A stretch of DNA of 64,000 bases from Litoditis marina (Eukaryota; Nematoda; Chromadorea; Rhabditida; Rhabditidae). Positions 24,701 through 37,000 of this stretch are shown piece after piece. The translations under genes and the position numbers were made by a program. The notes beneath the pieces were generated by a model. It worked only from the letters and a program-made list of their open reading frames with translations. It had not been told where the DNA came from and did not search any database. Each line of letters begins with the position of its first letter. The first letter of the stretch is position 1. The stretch spans positions 5,524,978 to 5,588,977 of the forward strand of contig OZ038438.1 in NCBI GenBank assembly GCA_964036275.1. Reading direction: 5' to 3'.

Positions 24701-26814
24701 AGCAGTACTAATTGATACTATCCCATTTCTCAAATGAGAATTTGAACATGTTATCCAAACAACAATACAAATTCTATCGATCGCCAATCAATGCCTCAGC
24801 CAAACCAACTTCATGAACTCGAGATGTGAATGTGATTGTATAAAGCGAGTTACATAAATAATACTCTTTTTTCAATTTTATGTTTTTATCATAAAAAATT
24901 TGAAAGAAATATTTAGATACGGGGAACAGCATTTCGAAAAAAGTTATTGATGTCAGATCATTTTGAGGTCAACGAGAAAAAGTACCAAACATGGTCCTAA
25001 GCCTAAGGACAGCAGAACTTTATGTTGAAGAAGATCTTCGCGTGTGGGCTACAAATGCGATGTGCATGAATAATTGTTCTGATAGGGTGCACGTGTGTTT
25101 TTACATCGTTCAATGTGTGTGTTACGGCCATATCAATCAAAAGAAGCTAACAAAAAGACACGCGTACGAAATGTATGGCAATCTGCTGGAGCAGTGTTAG
25201 AATAACACTCGCGAATCGTTCGAGAAAAAACAAATTAATACTGATAACAACAATCTTCACTACCGTTTTGACCTTTCAATTTCGCGGTCACCCTCCGAAA
25301 ATTCACCGGCAAGTAAAGAACAGTGGAATCGCAAACGTTTTCACATTTCATGGAAACAGGGTACTATTGACAGTTTATCTTATTCGAGTTAGGATAATTT
25401 CAGAAAAGTCACATATCTCGTACTTAGTTCGGAAGAGGCCAGGGGGACACTGCGTAGTTCCTACGGACCGGGAACAACAGATTAGCCATAGTCATTTTAG
25501 CCAAAGAATGTTATCCACTGGAATACAAGCGTACCGGTGAATTGACAAATTACCATTTATTACTTTTCAGTCAAACTCGAAACAACATTCATTCCGGTTT
25601 TGCTCGCAATTATTCAATGGAAATCGGGATATCGCAATAAGTTGGCTAGAAAATTTGTTCTTTAAGATATGTACAAAACACTGAGTAGAAAACTGCCTGA
25701 AACATGTTGTGTTTACATGTAAAGTCGTATGAATAGGATAAATAAGGCATCGTTAATGGGTGATGAGCGATTGGGATCGCGCCCAAAACTGATCTTATAT
25801 AACCGAATTTGATTGCGAAGTGAAAGGGAAGCCACGTGAACCAGGCCATATTATTTACGCACGCAATCGAAATCAATAAAATTGGAGAAATTATCGAACA
25901 ACAATCGGAATGGGGATTTTAACTTGCGAAATTTTAGATAACTATTCGAGTGCAGTTGATCACCTAACCATGTAATTGGGAATATCCTCTCAGATTATCA
26001 CTGCATCGTGCTAAGCAAGTACATACTGTCACATTAGTCGACTCAAAGTGGGCCCTTTTTCAACTCTGATTAGTCTTTACACCTTTTTCTTCCAAATGAA
26101 CACAAGTACTCACTCTTCCAACTGTGCGTTGAACATTGTTCGGAACAGTTTCGGCATCTCCGAAGCAGAAATGAAATCGGACATTTCCGTCCAGTTGTAC
26201 CCTGAAATACGCAAATGGCTAAAAATAACGTTCTAACTGATTGTGCGAAGTATTGCAATTAAAAGGTAGCACCACTCTCTCAGAACCACAGTATAATGCA
26301 GAGAACGAAAATAAGAAAGTGTCGATTAGTTGTCGTACATGCACGGTCTGAGCGTACTTGTAGTTTGATCGCCGACGTTTTGGTCAAAATTCATCATCTC
26401 TGCTGTCCATGCAAATGAAACAACTCATATTTGGCCCCTGAGCCTAATAATCTAACAGAATTCTGTGCGTGTAGGGTATACCGCGGAACTACAGTAATAG
26501 AGTAACCGGACTACAGTAATACAGTAACGGGACTACAGTAGAAGAGTAGGCGGAATGGAGACAAAGTGGCAAAGTGCAATGATACAGAATGAGCAGTTGA
26601 GTTGCTCTTGGGTAAAGGCATCTATTCGGCTAATCTGTTTGACCGTGCCTCGACGGGAGACACAAAAAACGCGTCATCACATACCTGGCCACCGAAATGT
26701 TCTCTGCTCATCCGGAGAGTTGCGCACGGCTAAAAACCGTTCCCAATTGTACCGGTAGACAGCGTGATTGTCACGTAAAACGTGGAAAGGCCCGTGATCG
26801 TTGATCACAATCAT
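18753..26814 (-). CDS. lim-9: Probable 5' exons of the LIMPETin gene (unrecognised N-terminal region)
   Basis: Five candidate exons join in phase to the LIMPETin exons: 26814-26685 (starts ATG, MIVINDHGPFHVLRDN, in-frame TGA two codons before the ATG), 26201-26114 (YNWTEMSDFISASEMPKLF), 24201 to about 24092 (GVMPSANGTLSKLLCSCY; three possible phase-1 donors, so the end is uncertain), 23722-23616 (YEVTRTVRCEKKEPEEREK) and a 36-nt exon 18788-18753 (QSPNSPLVSTYQ, weak acceptor). Phases run 1, 2, 1, 0, 0 and agree at each junction. I do not recognise the N-terminal sequence; YNWERF and YNWTEM are similar short stretches flanking the first junction. An AG acceptor 15 nt before the ATG would suit trans-splicing. 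Alternatively exons 1-3 form a separate small gene, or an alternative first-exon set. The first two exons are the most convincing, the 36-nt exon the least. Confidence 0.5.
20859..21077 (+). CDS. Possible small ORF or gene fragment inside a LIMPETin intron
   Basis: A 72-codon open frame begins at ATG 20859 (MGNGESEMFVTNSLVRVAMD) and continues with YELRKNDAVSRRLLHILFML and SDEDNRLMRNHLTFVRQ to a stop at 21077. The amphipathic charge pattern is more protein-like than most chance frames nearby. It lies in an intron on the opposite strand to the host gene. Two nearly identical copies of a 31-bp sequence (20802-20832 and 21206-21236, containing ATAGATTAATCTACCAGCAG) flank it as direct repeats. I recognise no family. 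It could be a fragment carried by a mobile element, or a chance ORF. Confidence 0.2.
   Translation: MGNGESEMFVTNSLVRVAMDFFEYELRKNDAVSRRLLHILFMLQLKWSDEDNRLMRNHLTFVRQCIVATTPI
21764..21986. repeat. MITE, family R1 (diverged copy)
   Basis: TATAGTCCACATCTTTCCTA at the left; GTTTCAGTGGGAATGGAAAG then AACTAT at the right. The core TTTTGTAATAGGGAATCAGA is shared with the 14444 copy and, inverted, with 54233-54459. Confidence 0.65.
24202..26113. other. LIMPETin 5' intron
   Basis: No convincing exon. The frame at 25175-25540 (plus, 121 codons) shows no family features. Contains an R3 foldback (24256-24305). Confidence 0.45.
24341..24400 (-). repeat. tRNA-derived remnant
   Basis: The minus strand shows a B-box CTGGTTCGAGTCCTACC near 24347-24365. 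A full cloverleaf is not evident. It lies next to an R3-type CAAACTACAA end. Confidence 0.35.
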
Positions 26815-27636
26815 AAGTCACACTTTTTACTGGGGGTTTCCGTTTTTGGGTGATTCGCACTTGGTCTTCATACACTGCTCATTACCTAAGTTATTTATTT
26901 ACCTTTCATTTCTTCTCAATTCACGAAGTATTCACAAAGTTCACTCAATAACGTCGATTTTGCGGAAGAATAGAGCGGTGTGATTGAGAAGTCAACAAGA
27001 TAAACAACAAAACAACATTTGTGGATACTATTCCATATACTATTCTTTTTTCTGCTTTGACCCGTATTTCACGAAATCGCGTTTTGTCGAAACAGTTGTA
27101 GAACACAAAGGTTCGGGAAAACACCGAAATGTTTTGGTCGAAACGACAAATAATCAATTTGCACTTTTACATTAAATAACTGTTACACTACAGACCATGT
27201 TCTGGGTGCAAATTCTTCACTTCACTAGCCAAGCTGCGATACTGTCAAAACTGGAACATATAGGTGACACGATTTAACACAGGTGTGTTCTAGTACTATT
27301 ATAAGTTATTATTTGTGATGCATTGTTTCATCTCTTTCTTTGGATTCATTGCAAATACCATTCATATAACTTGTATTGAATGTTTGTGTTTTTTTAACTC
27401 GTAGTAGCGAATTAGCCCTCAGGATTGATCTACCTCAAATGAACTCGGTGAATCTATAGCGAAAAGACATTTCATAACTAATTTTTCGTAATTTTGTTTT
27501 CGCTTTTTCCCCTCATATAATTGTGACAGGGGGTGACAATGTCTATGTGGTTGTTTTATCTGTCTGTGTTATACAAAGTTTACGAAGTAGTACCAAAATG
27601 GCGGGACATCAAACTAAAAACACAGCGGTTCTGCAC

Positions 27637-27834
27637 TATAGTGGCTGCAAAATTTATAAACTTTTATCTCTCGCCGGAATCGAACCTGCGAGCAAAATAG
27701 TCGTAGCAGTGCGCTAACCACTGCGCTATTAGTGCACATAACCGGCACGCTTTGAAATCGAAGACATGTGTGCGTACACAGCGGAAAGTGAGATATACAG
27801 TACCCTCCCGCCTTTCCGTTGGCGACGACTATAG
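27637..27834 (-). repeat. tRNA-containing element with TATAG ends, copy 1
   Basis: About 198 bp between CTATAG and ACTATAG. The minus strand has an A-box-like TAGCGCAGTGGTTAGCGCA and B-box AGGTTCGATTCC. The non-tRNA part (ACATGTGTGCGTACACAGCG, GCCTTTCCGTTGGCGA) is almost identical in 29985-30183. Confidence 0.8.
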
Positions 27835-28409
27835 ATATTTCCACCCGCCCTGCTCTGACCAAACCCCATACATTGAAAACGAACGCACTACTGAGTCAAG
27901 CCATATGTGAAACTTGTTGTAAATAACAAATATACAGATTTTTTATGAGGCTTTTTCACGAGAGATAGAAAAAGTTTTTTTTCAAACACTGAATTACACA
28001 TGCACAACTCCAAACATGCATTACGTTTGAGGTCTCGGCATTTCGTACGTGATCATCGAATATTTGCTTTGACAGCACATCCGTTCTGATGAACTTTGCT
28101 CGATGAAGAACCAGGAGAGGTTAGTGACGTAGTTTCAACGTTGTTCTTTCGATTTATGTCGCATACTACCCTTATCCTACCTCGTTTCTCGTTTTCAGTT
28201 ATAAGAATATCACGTAGTCTTAACCTTCAGGTTATGAAAACGTCACTATAATAGATCAGTCCGAGGATTGAAAATGCACTCCTGTCTTCTTTGGTAATGT
28301 TTTCGCTATTGCCGTTCTTTTGATCTCCCTCTCGGTAGTTATGTGTATCTTTCTTTAATATAGTCACTTCCTGTATTGAGGCAGGTCAAGAAAATACACG
28401 CAAACATGG

Positions 28410-28644
28410 TATAGTCTGTTTCATTCTTACTGAGACTCCTACAGTAGGATTTGGAAACTTCCAAGCCGTTTTTCTCACTTACTTAAGATCGGAAAGACTG
28501 ACGATTTTTGTACCCCATTCTCCTTCTCAGGTAGAGTAAATATACGAGAGAATTTTTGATAAACTAAATTTTCGGACTCACAACAGCCTTTGGAAAGTTT
28601 GTAAGGTTACTGTAGGAGTCTCAGTAGGAATGGTGTGAACTATA
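28410..28644. repeat. MITE, family R1, complete copy
   Basis: TATAGTCTGTTTCATTCTTA ... AGGAATGGTGTGAACTATA, 235 bp, with the shared CTGAGACTCCTACAGTAGGA end and internal CCATTCTCCTTCTCAGGTAG. Confidence 0.9.
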
Positions 28645-28732
28645 CATAATATGCTGTTCAGCTCGGTTGGTAGTTTGATCCCACTGCGTATCAGCGTCGA
28701 AAATGGTGATATGTAAGGACTGTAAGATGGGG

Positions 28733-29173
28733 TATAGTTTGTTTCACCCATCGATAGCAGTCAGCCATGCTGGCCGAGCACACCCTATATTGCAGGCCAC
28801 TGATCTGGCAGCTTGCCAGTCTTTTCGTTACAAATAAAAATGCAAAATATGGTTATTTTGTGAATTTTGCAATTTTTTTGTGTTCAGAAGGTTATCACAT
28901 TATCGGGGAATAATTTAAACAATTTTTTGTTGGATATAATTAGCTTTGAAATACGGTTTGAAAAGATGGTGGAATATCAGTGTTTTTCGTTTTCCCCCAT
29001 CATGTTCAGATGGCCGGCTGCTTGTGGGCGCCGCGCCACCTGTCACAGCTGAGTTCAATACCCAGCTTGTGCATCAATTTTGATTCCACTGGTCGGTTGC
29101 TGTTGGAAACTTTCCAACACAATTTACTCCGCCCACTAAAATTTACTGCTATCGATGGGTGAAACGAACTATA
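28733..29173. repeat. MITE, family R2, copy 1
   Basis: About 441 bp with inverted ends TATAGTTTGTTTCACCCATC (continuing GATAGCAG) and CTATCGATGGGTGAAACGAA (then CTATA). The inside contains a tRNA-like piece (GCTGAGTTCAATACCCAGCT). The copy at 29554-29989 shares this organisation. Confidence 0.9.
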
Positions 29174-29211
29174 GTAATACGTGTAATAAACAGAAATAGG
29201 GGCGTGCTCTC

Positions 29212-29300
29212 GTGGCGCAGTGGTTATCGCATAGCTACGAAACTTTTGCCCGCAGGTTCGATCCCGGCATGAGACAAAAAATTATAAATTTTAAAAAAGC
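29212..29300 (+). repeat. tRNA-derived SINE head
   Basis: A-box TGGCGCAGTGGTTATCGC and B-box GGTTCGATCCC are both good, followed by GGCATGAGAC and an AT-rich stretch (AAATTATAAATTTT). The acceptor stem does not pair (about 1 of 7 Watson-Crick), so a functional tRNA is unlikely. The GC-rich 29300-29550 sequence that follows may be the SINE body. Confidence 0.6.
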
Positions 29301-29553
29301 GGCTTTCTTGTACTATGTACGGCGCAGCGTGCACTCTGGTGAACGTGGCTGAATTGAGTGTTCAGCCTCTGTTGTAGAACCCCCGTTCAGTTCGGGCAGA
29401 GGTGCTCTTCTCGGTGACCCTCCATTCCACAGTCCGGTCCTACTGTGATGAATGTAGTTGCTGGCGTGAATCTCGCGGGGTGAGAGCCTGGTTCCAAAAC
29501 GGACTAAATTTTGGAAGCCCCTCTTAGGAGCGGGCGAATATCTAGTAAACTTC

Positions 29554-29989
29554 TATATGGTTCGTTTCACCCATCGATAGCAGTCGAGCGCACCCTACAT
29601 TGCAGGCGGTATTTCTGGCAGCTTGCCAGTCTTTTCATTTCAAATAAAAATTTGAAAACTGGTTATTTTAGGATTTTTGCATTTTTTTTTTGTTTTCAAA
29701 AGATTGCCACATGATCGGGGAGTATTTCAAATACGTTTTTGTGCGGTAAATTAAGCATGAAAAACGAACAGAAAAGATGGTTGGATATCGCTGTTTCTAT
29801 TTTAGGCCATAATGTTCAGATGGCCGGCCGCTTGTGGGCGCCGCGCCACCTGTCACAGCTGAGTTCAATACCCAGCTTGTGCATCAATTTTCATTTGACT
29901 GGTTGCTGTTGGAAACTTTCCAACACAATTGACCCCGCCCACTAATATGTACTGTACCTGGCTGCTATCGATGGGTGAAACGAACTATA
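29554..29989. repeat. MITE, family R2, copy 2
   Basis: About 436 bp, inverted ends GGTTCGTTTCACCCATCGAT and ATCGATGGGTGAAACGAACT. Its right end lies directly against the second SINE-like unit at 29985. Confidence 0.9.
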
Positions 29990-30183
29990 TAGTGAGTGCC
30001 AAATTTATAAATGTATGTCTCTTGCCGGAATCGAACCTGCAAGCAAAAGTTCGGATAGCAAGGCGCTAACCACTCTGCTATAAGGCACATGGTCAAGAGA
30101 TTTGGAATCGAGAACATGTGTGCGTACACAGCGGAAAGTGAGATATACAGTATCCTCCCGCCTTTCCGTTGGCGATGACTATA
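29985..30183 (-). repeat. tRNA-containing element with TATAG ends, copy 2
   Basis: Same layout as 27637-27834: A-box and B-box (AGGTTCGATTCC) on the minus strand, then ACATGTGTGCGTACACAGCG and GCCTTTCCGTTGGCGATGAC, ending ACTATA. Confidence 0.8.
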
Positions 30184-30466
30184 CCCCTTATAGCCAGCAC
30201 ATTTCTCGTATATCTCTTACCTGAAGTGAGTGTGCTTGAATCTTCTGCCCCCTATGATTTCATTTTGCGTTTACTGATTTGCGCACTATTATCCGAGTAT
30301 ATTATATATAGTTATATATATTATATAACTGGCGCTAGGACATTAATCACACAGCGTATGTTTGAGAAGACGTAGATTAAAGAATCGGGATATTCTTGAA
30401 TACGGTCTCAGGAGACAATACAACCGTGCGCGGTATAACCCATACTATTCAGAGTTGGAACAACAT

Positions 30467-30550
30467 GCGCAGCAGATAAAGTATTCTACTTTTTATTTAT
30501 GTGTGGAGGCGCAGCAGATAAAGTATACTACTTTTTATTTATGTGTGGAG
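30467..30550. repeat. 42-bp direct tandem duplication
   Basis: Two adjacent copies (30467-30508, 30509-30550), each beginning GCGCAGCAGATAAAGTAT and ending TTATTTATGTGTGGAG, with one difference that I can see. Confidence 0.95.
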
Positions 30551-31069
30551 ACTCACAGTATACAGTGACGCTGCATGGTGAAGTTTGGAGTGAACTGACT
30601 GTTATAAATTTTTGCTCTAGTTGCAATCTAGAAATGCTAAGAAATTGGGTTTGAAACCCCAATTACTTCCCGATATGCTGCCTTGCCAAAGCGCTGCTTA
30701 GATTATTTCAATTTTACGATAGGTGTTGATACAGGGACGACTGTGACGAAATGATACTGTGATAAAACTACAACTATAGAATGACATAGTGTACGCAGAA
30801 TAACCTACGACTATGAAAAGATATAATGTGATCAAACTACAAGTCCTATATATACCCCGCTATAGGTGTTTTGGTAAGAATATACATGGTTAGAAGATCA
30901 AACTACAACTATCGAATGATTCATTGTAGGCTGATCAAACTACAAATCCTGTCTATCCCCCTATGGGAGATATGGTGTGGCGCCCATGTCCGTAGGGCGG
31001 AGTTGGCTAGTCGCCTGCTAGCTGCCCGCGATATCCGGCCACCCTCCAAATTGTCAGTGTAATGCAGAG

Positions 31070-34000
31070 ATGGACGGCGCTGCGGACCTCCTTTCCCTCT
31101 TGCCTGGTCAGTTCCAATCAATCGATAATCTATCTGTTATCCTTGTTACGGCTTCCTTATACAATGTAAGTGTTCAGAATAGAAAAGTTATCGGACGGAG
31201 AATGCAATTATAACTTTTCGAAGTCAATCCGACAGCCAAACACAACGAATCTTTCGCGGTTATACACAACTATTGCTTGCTTCTGAATCTATTTTGCACG
31301 CTTTTTCACACCGTGGTCATTTCGATCACGTGAACTCAATAGAACTGAAGAAGATGCAGTAAGGATGTGCGAAATGGCTCCAAAAGCTTTCATTCGCGTG
31401 TCACTGTGACTGACTGTTCATTCAATTTGGTACAATCATTAGGCACACGTTGTTTAGACCGAATAATGGAATGGTATTAATTTTAATAGATTGGTACTAA
31501 TATTTAAGTATGAAAAACGTTGGCAATATTTGTTTCCTAGAACAGGATTTGTAGTTTAAAATGTCATGAAATGAAGAATACTTTTTTGATTTCTTCTAGC
31601 TTTTTCACTCGGTCAAAGTTTCCTCACTTATCAAAGATGTCAATTCACTTGTGATGATGATAACTTTTGCTGAAAGTCGAAAATGTAAAAGGTGACGGAG
31701 AATGGAATTATCAGTTCACGGGGACGGACAGCCAATCACTAAGAAACATTGGTAAATCTACCGAACTATTACATGTTTTCGAATATTCCTGTGTTTCTCT
31801 CGTTATTTGTGAACAATTTTTTGAATAATGACAAAGGTCCTCGCTGATATAGAGATCAACCCAAACTTACTGAACTGATTAGAAATTCCACAAATTTCAC
31901 GCTGATCCAAAATTATCGAAATCTATACTTCTCGTAACTCCGACTTATACCCAGGCACAACATGATGACTAAACGTTGTGGAAACTGGCATCTATTCCCT
32001 CACTTCCTCCTTTCTGTGTATTCATGGAGAGAAGCGTATCTATGACCCGAAATCAAAATCAATGTGTTCTTTTTCGTGTGTACAATGTGTTTCTAGCCGC
32101 GAGAGCATACACTTTCACGTAGTGCAACATGCCGTTGTAGCACACTATGTAACCGAACACCAGTCAGGCCCGAGCACTGAAGTTTAAGAAATTTCTGCTA
32201 CGTGTTACAAAACGACGACGTTTTCAACTGATAATCAACCAGACAAGATTCGAAGTAAGCCTACACGGTGTATGTTCTACCCCACTGTGTTTGTAGTTGA
32301 TCCCGACGCTTCTTGGTCGAAATTTGTAAACTGTCGAGATCAGACTACACCAAAAACTTGATCACGCCCTCTATGATTGGGAATGACGATTTTCGAATGG
32401 CCAGACGAATCAGACATCAGTGAGCAGGCTGTTTTGAAGGCACCCTTTGAGTTACACTATTGCATCGGAGGCGTTTTCTAATTGTTTATGCGTATGATTG
32501 GGAACAGATCAATAAATTGGAAGCTGTTGAATACTGGAAAACACACAGGAATCAGACTTTTTGACTACTGTGAGTATAGTTAATAAACTCTAGCAAGTGT
32601 TCATCTTATACTGATGACACTAGAGATTGCAGAAACTGTACCTGTTGTACTGCTGTGTTTGTAGTTTGGACACGATCCCCTTCAGTAGTGGTTCGAAAAT
32701 AATGTTCTGTGAGCAAATCAAACTACAATTCAAATACAGTGTCAATATTACTGCCCTTTTGATGTTCTAATCTGTTTCAAGCTTTGCGTGCTGGTCTCAA
32801 TCAGACACTTCCAGGCTATTTCAATTTAAATTTGAATATTGATACGTTTATATACTTTGAGTATTCATGAAACAAATAAGAAATTCGGGACAATCGCAAA
32901 ATTCAGTTTGCTCAGTGATGAATTTTCCCATCGATCAGTTTCAGAAGTACAAGAAGCGTTATCAGACGAGTTCGATGGAATCGAGTGCAGCATCGGGCCG
33001 GGACCGGTCCTCACCCAGAACCCTTTCCGGCAAACCTTCAAACACCTGGGAAGACAGGTGCGAACTCCTTCGACGTAAACACTGTTCAATGTTTCACCTA
33101 ATCTTCAAATAGTTGTCAACTCTTTTTGCAGGTGACATATGTTCCCGATCTATCTGTCTCCTGTCTCGAAGAACTCGATTGTGAAACTGCACACAAAATT
33201 CCTCTGACCAAGGTATTGTTTTCGAAAAAAGTATTACCCAGGTTTTCAATGTTTTATAAGTGTTTATGAATGTATTTTGAAAAAAAAACTTCTTCAGTTG
33301 ATCAACTTTTCTTTCATTTTTTATGGCTCTGTGAGGAGTTACCAAGTACCACGAAACAAAGACTTATGGGTGAAAGTCGATCATGTTGAAATCAATAAAC
33401 TCACGTCATGCCCCCAATCTTAGCCAGGTTATCTAGTCGAGTATGAAAGCAGCCAACTAGTTCAGCTTGTTCTCACAAGCACATCTTTTTTTGTGAAGTA
33501 ATTTCACGTTTCCAATTTTTTTTCTCGAAATTGGTGTTCTATGGTTGTTTTGCGTAGATCTGGGAAAGTGTTATTTGTGTAAGCCTGCAGACAGTGGTTG
33601 GGCGATTCTTTGTTGACTTTATCCCGTCGTTGCTCTCAAAGCAACCGTGCCCTATTGCACCCAGATATCTATGTTATCATAACACTCATCTATCTCACAA
33701 TCATCCAATGTCACACACGTTACTCAAATCACGGATAAGGCGGAGCCAGTAAAAAGTGCCGGGAAGCAATATGGCCCAAGGCGTGTGGTAGTTTTCATAA
33801 TTGTACATGTCAATTCCTCAACCTAGAACAAGTGAGTACGGCCGAACTTGTGCAGTTCAATGTTTGAAGATACATTTCCCGATGAAGAGGAAGGATCTCA
33901 TTTCAAGTTGTGTTTTTATATTCATATATTGTAGAACAGTGCTGTGTTCACGGACGGACTGTCGGGATGTTGTCTGGAGCTGGCGCTTGGCCGGGGAAAA

Positions 34001-37000
34001 GACTGGAGGTCCCCGCTGACCAAACTCTTCGATAGACTCTACCCCGGCAAATGGGCCTTCTTCATAGCCGAACTAGAAAACGTGAGTTACCAGCGTAGAT
34101 TCCGATTTAGCTCAGCATTCCGTGTTTGTGTTTATCTTTTCACTTTCAAAGTTTTTCGTCATCTGATTACAAACAAAATCTTGTTTCTTTTCCATATTTC
34201 GAAAAGTAAACAATTGCCTCGTGTTTCTCCACCTTTCATAACATTCAAGCTTCCGTTCGTTATAACAAACCGTGTAATGAATATTTGATTTGGATGGAGT
34301 TGTATGATTCGAATGTGTCTGTTGCAGAGTCAGGCCACCTTCCATCTCCTGTGTTGTGGCAACCCCGTTCTGTCCTCCCGCAGAGAAGACACCCCCGACT
34401 CTACCGAACTATCCTCCCAAGTCAGCTCTCCCGGAGAATCTGTGAGTAGCCATCCGCCACCGTATTCTGAATCATCGATTTCTTGATTTGAGCATTCTCA
34501 ATGCTTTTTTGAATTTCTTTTCATCAATCCGAACGAATTTAACATAAACCGCTGAAAAAAGTAACATGAATTAAGCAAGACCGTATAATTCGATAATGCA
34601 TGACCAAATTACCAGTTCGTTGTAGTTCACAACTGACGAGCTTTGACCGAAAATGGAAGCAATCTACAAACACCTTTCAGGTTCGCTGATGAATGAGCTA
34701 GCCCAACAAACGCGAAAGTTTGAAGGGAACTAAAGCAACACAGTTTTGGGTTATTACTTTCAGGACATTTCCCTCTTACAGGTCTGCGATTCGACCAACT
34801 TCTCTCTGTGGATTGTTCCCGTCACACGAATATTCGCCATTCCTCCTCCCAAAAAAGTGAAAATTGTAAAGAAAATTGTAAAGAAAAAATCACCCGGTTC
34901 CGATGTGACAGAGGAGGGAAAAGAGAAAAAGGTAACGAAATGTAAAGAAACAGAAAGTGGTTCAAGAAAAACTATGAGAAAATACCCTTACGCAAAAGTA
35001 AGACATGTATATAATTATAACTACGACACAAGCTTCTTTGATTTATGTCACACGCAATTGTTCGAGAAAAACGTGGCTCCTTATCTGTGACAAAATAACC
35101 GGAAACATTGGTTTCAGGTTCGGGTGGTTAGGAAAGTGGTGAAGAAGGATAAACAGAGCAGCACCCCGGAGCGAGAGATGAGCACCCCCGATCCCGTAGT
35201 CACCCCAACGGCATCCGTCAACTCTTCCAGGTATTTTCAGTAGTATAATCCTTTCCATTTCTACTTGGACTCTCACAGTATGAACATACAACTGCCTGTT
35301 CGAATTGTACACAAGTATTTTCGGAAAAGGGAACCACTTATAGAGCAACAGAAAAATTGTACCGAAGCATTGATATTCTGCGTTGAATTGGTTGAAACCT
35401 CAGTTCATTCTGGCAGGAAGTCGAAAAGATTCAGTCACTTGCAGTATGAATACGAAACTGTTGCTTCATAACTAGCAGTGAGTCGAAATGCCTAGTTCAC
35501 TAAATGAGGATGCATGCAAGCCTATAATATATCTAACCCATTTGTTCTTTGATCTCACTTGAACCGTACATTGCGAGTAATAATGAGGTTTTGAACTTGT
35601 TTTTGCATAATAGTTTCAATTTTTAGTTTTTCAAAATCAATGTAGCTCTAATTTATGACTTGTAGCTCTAATTTATGACTTTTTCAGTGCCTCGCTAGGA
35701 ACTGCGGGTGGCAGTAATTCTCATCTGTCGCAGGCCTTGTCCAACGGAAGCATCCAGAACGGACACAGTGCGGCCAGCACCTCCGCCGAACTCAAAGATG
35801 TCAGTTTTTTGTCCAAAAAGTTCTTCTCTCATTGTCCTGTAAGAAAGGCGCTCGATAATTTTAAATTTGATCTTCAACCATATTATAATTACATCTAACC
35901 AGACGCTGTAGCAGAGCCTCGTGAACCTCATGAGATCGTCTCTGGAACAATATCAAGTTCTCATGAGAGTCGATGGTTTGTAGTCCTTATCGATCAAATA
36001 TATTATATCTCCGTCTCGTCACCATTTTTGAATAAGCCAGAGTAATCGCGGTGCGCGGTTTACGGTTCGAATCCCGCATATTTGAAAGAGCTTAAGCTTC
36101 ATTTTCAGACACTTTTAATAATTCTCATTAATTTCTAATTCATTCTTTTTATATTTCAATCATTTAATTAATTTGCAGGCAGAAGAGGAGAACTCCAGTC
36201 TTAGCGAGCTTCGGAAGAAACTAATGTCCGGGGCCGAATCGAAGACTGAGGAAAAGTTCATGGTCAATGGCGAGGTAAGAAAGACTTTACGTTGTAGAAC
36301 TCGAACCAGACTAGAAATGAGCTCGAGGATTGGTTCTTTTGAAGTAATCGAAGGCCTGATCTGTGACATTTCGCATATTGAGAGAGCCCAAGTATGGTTC
36401 ACACCCGCGTAGACCCATTATTTGAAGTGGAAGTTGGTTTCGAAATTTCGCCGTATTGTTTAATTTTCGTTCAAAAAGCAACGGTAAAAATACTTCCAAA
36501 ACAGAGAAGAGTCACCGTACGACGTATTAACTTGCTTTGGAAAGAGCGAAACCATATCCATTGTTCAATTTCCACATTATTGATGAGCGACTATTTAGCC
36601 TCGTCGATTGAATATGTTGCGACCATCTTCGAGTAGAAAAAGCATGACGCCAGACAGAAGACTCGACCCCATCTTTGAAGGTAGTCAAACTTTTTAATAT
36701 ATATTTTTCAATACAAATTCACTATTTTTCAATGTATTAAGCACGTAGATTCAAAAGAACGCAGTCGATTGAACATCTCTCTTTCGGAATTATTAGGCTT
36801 TTTGTTGCACATTATAAGTCATGTCTCATTTCATAAGTCTCATTTCTCTTTTCAATTGTCTGTTCCGCTTTTGTGCTGTAAATATAATGTATTATTAAGT
36901 TGAATCACCATTGAAGTTAAGTGTGAAATTATAAAGTTCATTCAGGATCTGGAAAAAAGGAGCGAAGTATCTCGCCGTCCAAAGTGGTTTCTCGGGAAAT

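Larger units (their letters stand above)
26815..31069. other. Repeat-packed divergent intergenic region
   Basis: It lies between the divergent starts of the LIMPETin gene (minus) and the F-box locus (plus). It holds two SINE-like units on the minus strand, one on the plus strand, an R1 MITE, two R2 MITEs, R3 foldbacks near 30770-30960 and a 42-bp tandem duplication. Promoters of both genes should be here, but I see no specific regulatory motif. Confidence 0.6.
31107..32944. other. First intron of the plus-strand locus
   Basis: No exon found. Contains R3 foldbacks at 32287-32352 and 32658-32720. Confidence 0.5.

Noticed and set aside
25175..25540. 121-codon plus-strand ORF
   Set aside because: No family features and no supporting splice sites or neighbouring exons.
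29212..29275. Possible functional tRNA gene
   Set aside because: A and B boxes are good, but the acceptor stem does not pair and the T stem has a mismatch. Related degraded copies nearby indicate a SINE.
32920..33055. Alternative frame starting MNFPIDQFQKYKKRYQ
   Set aside because: Spliced to the next exon (33132) it meets TGA at once. The other frame continues through all later exons.
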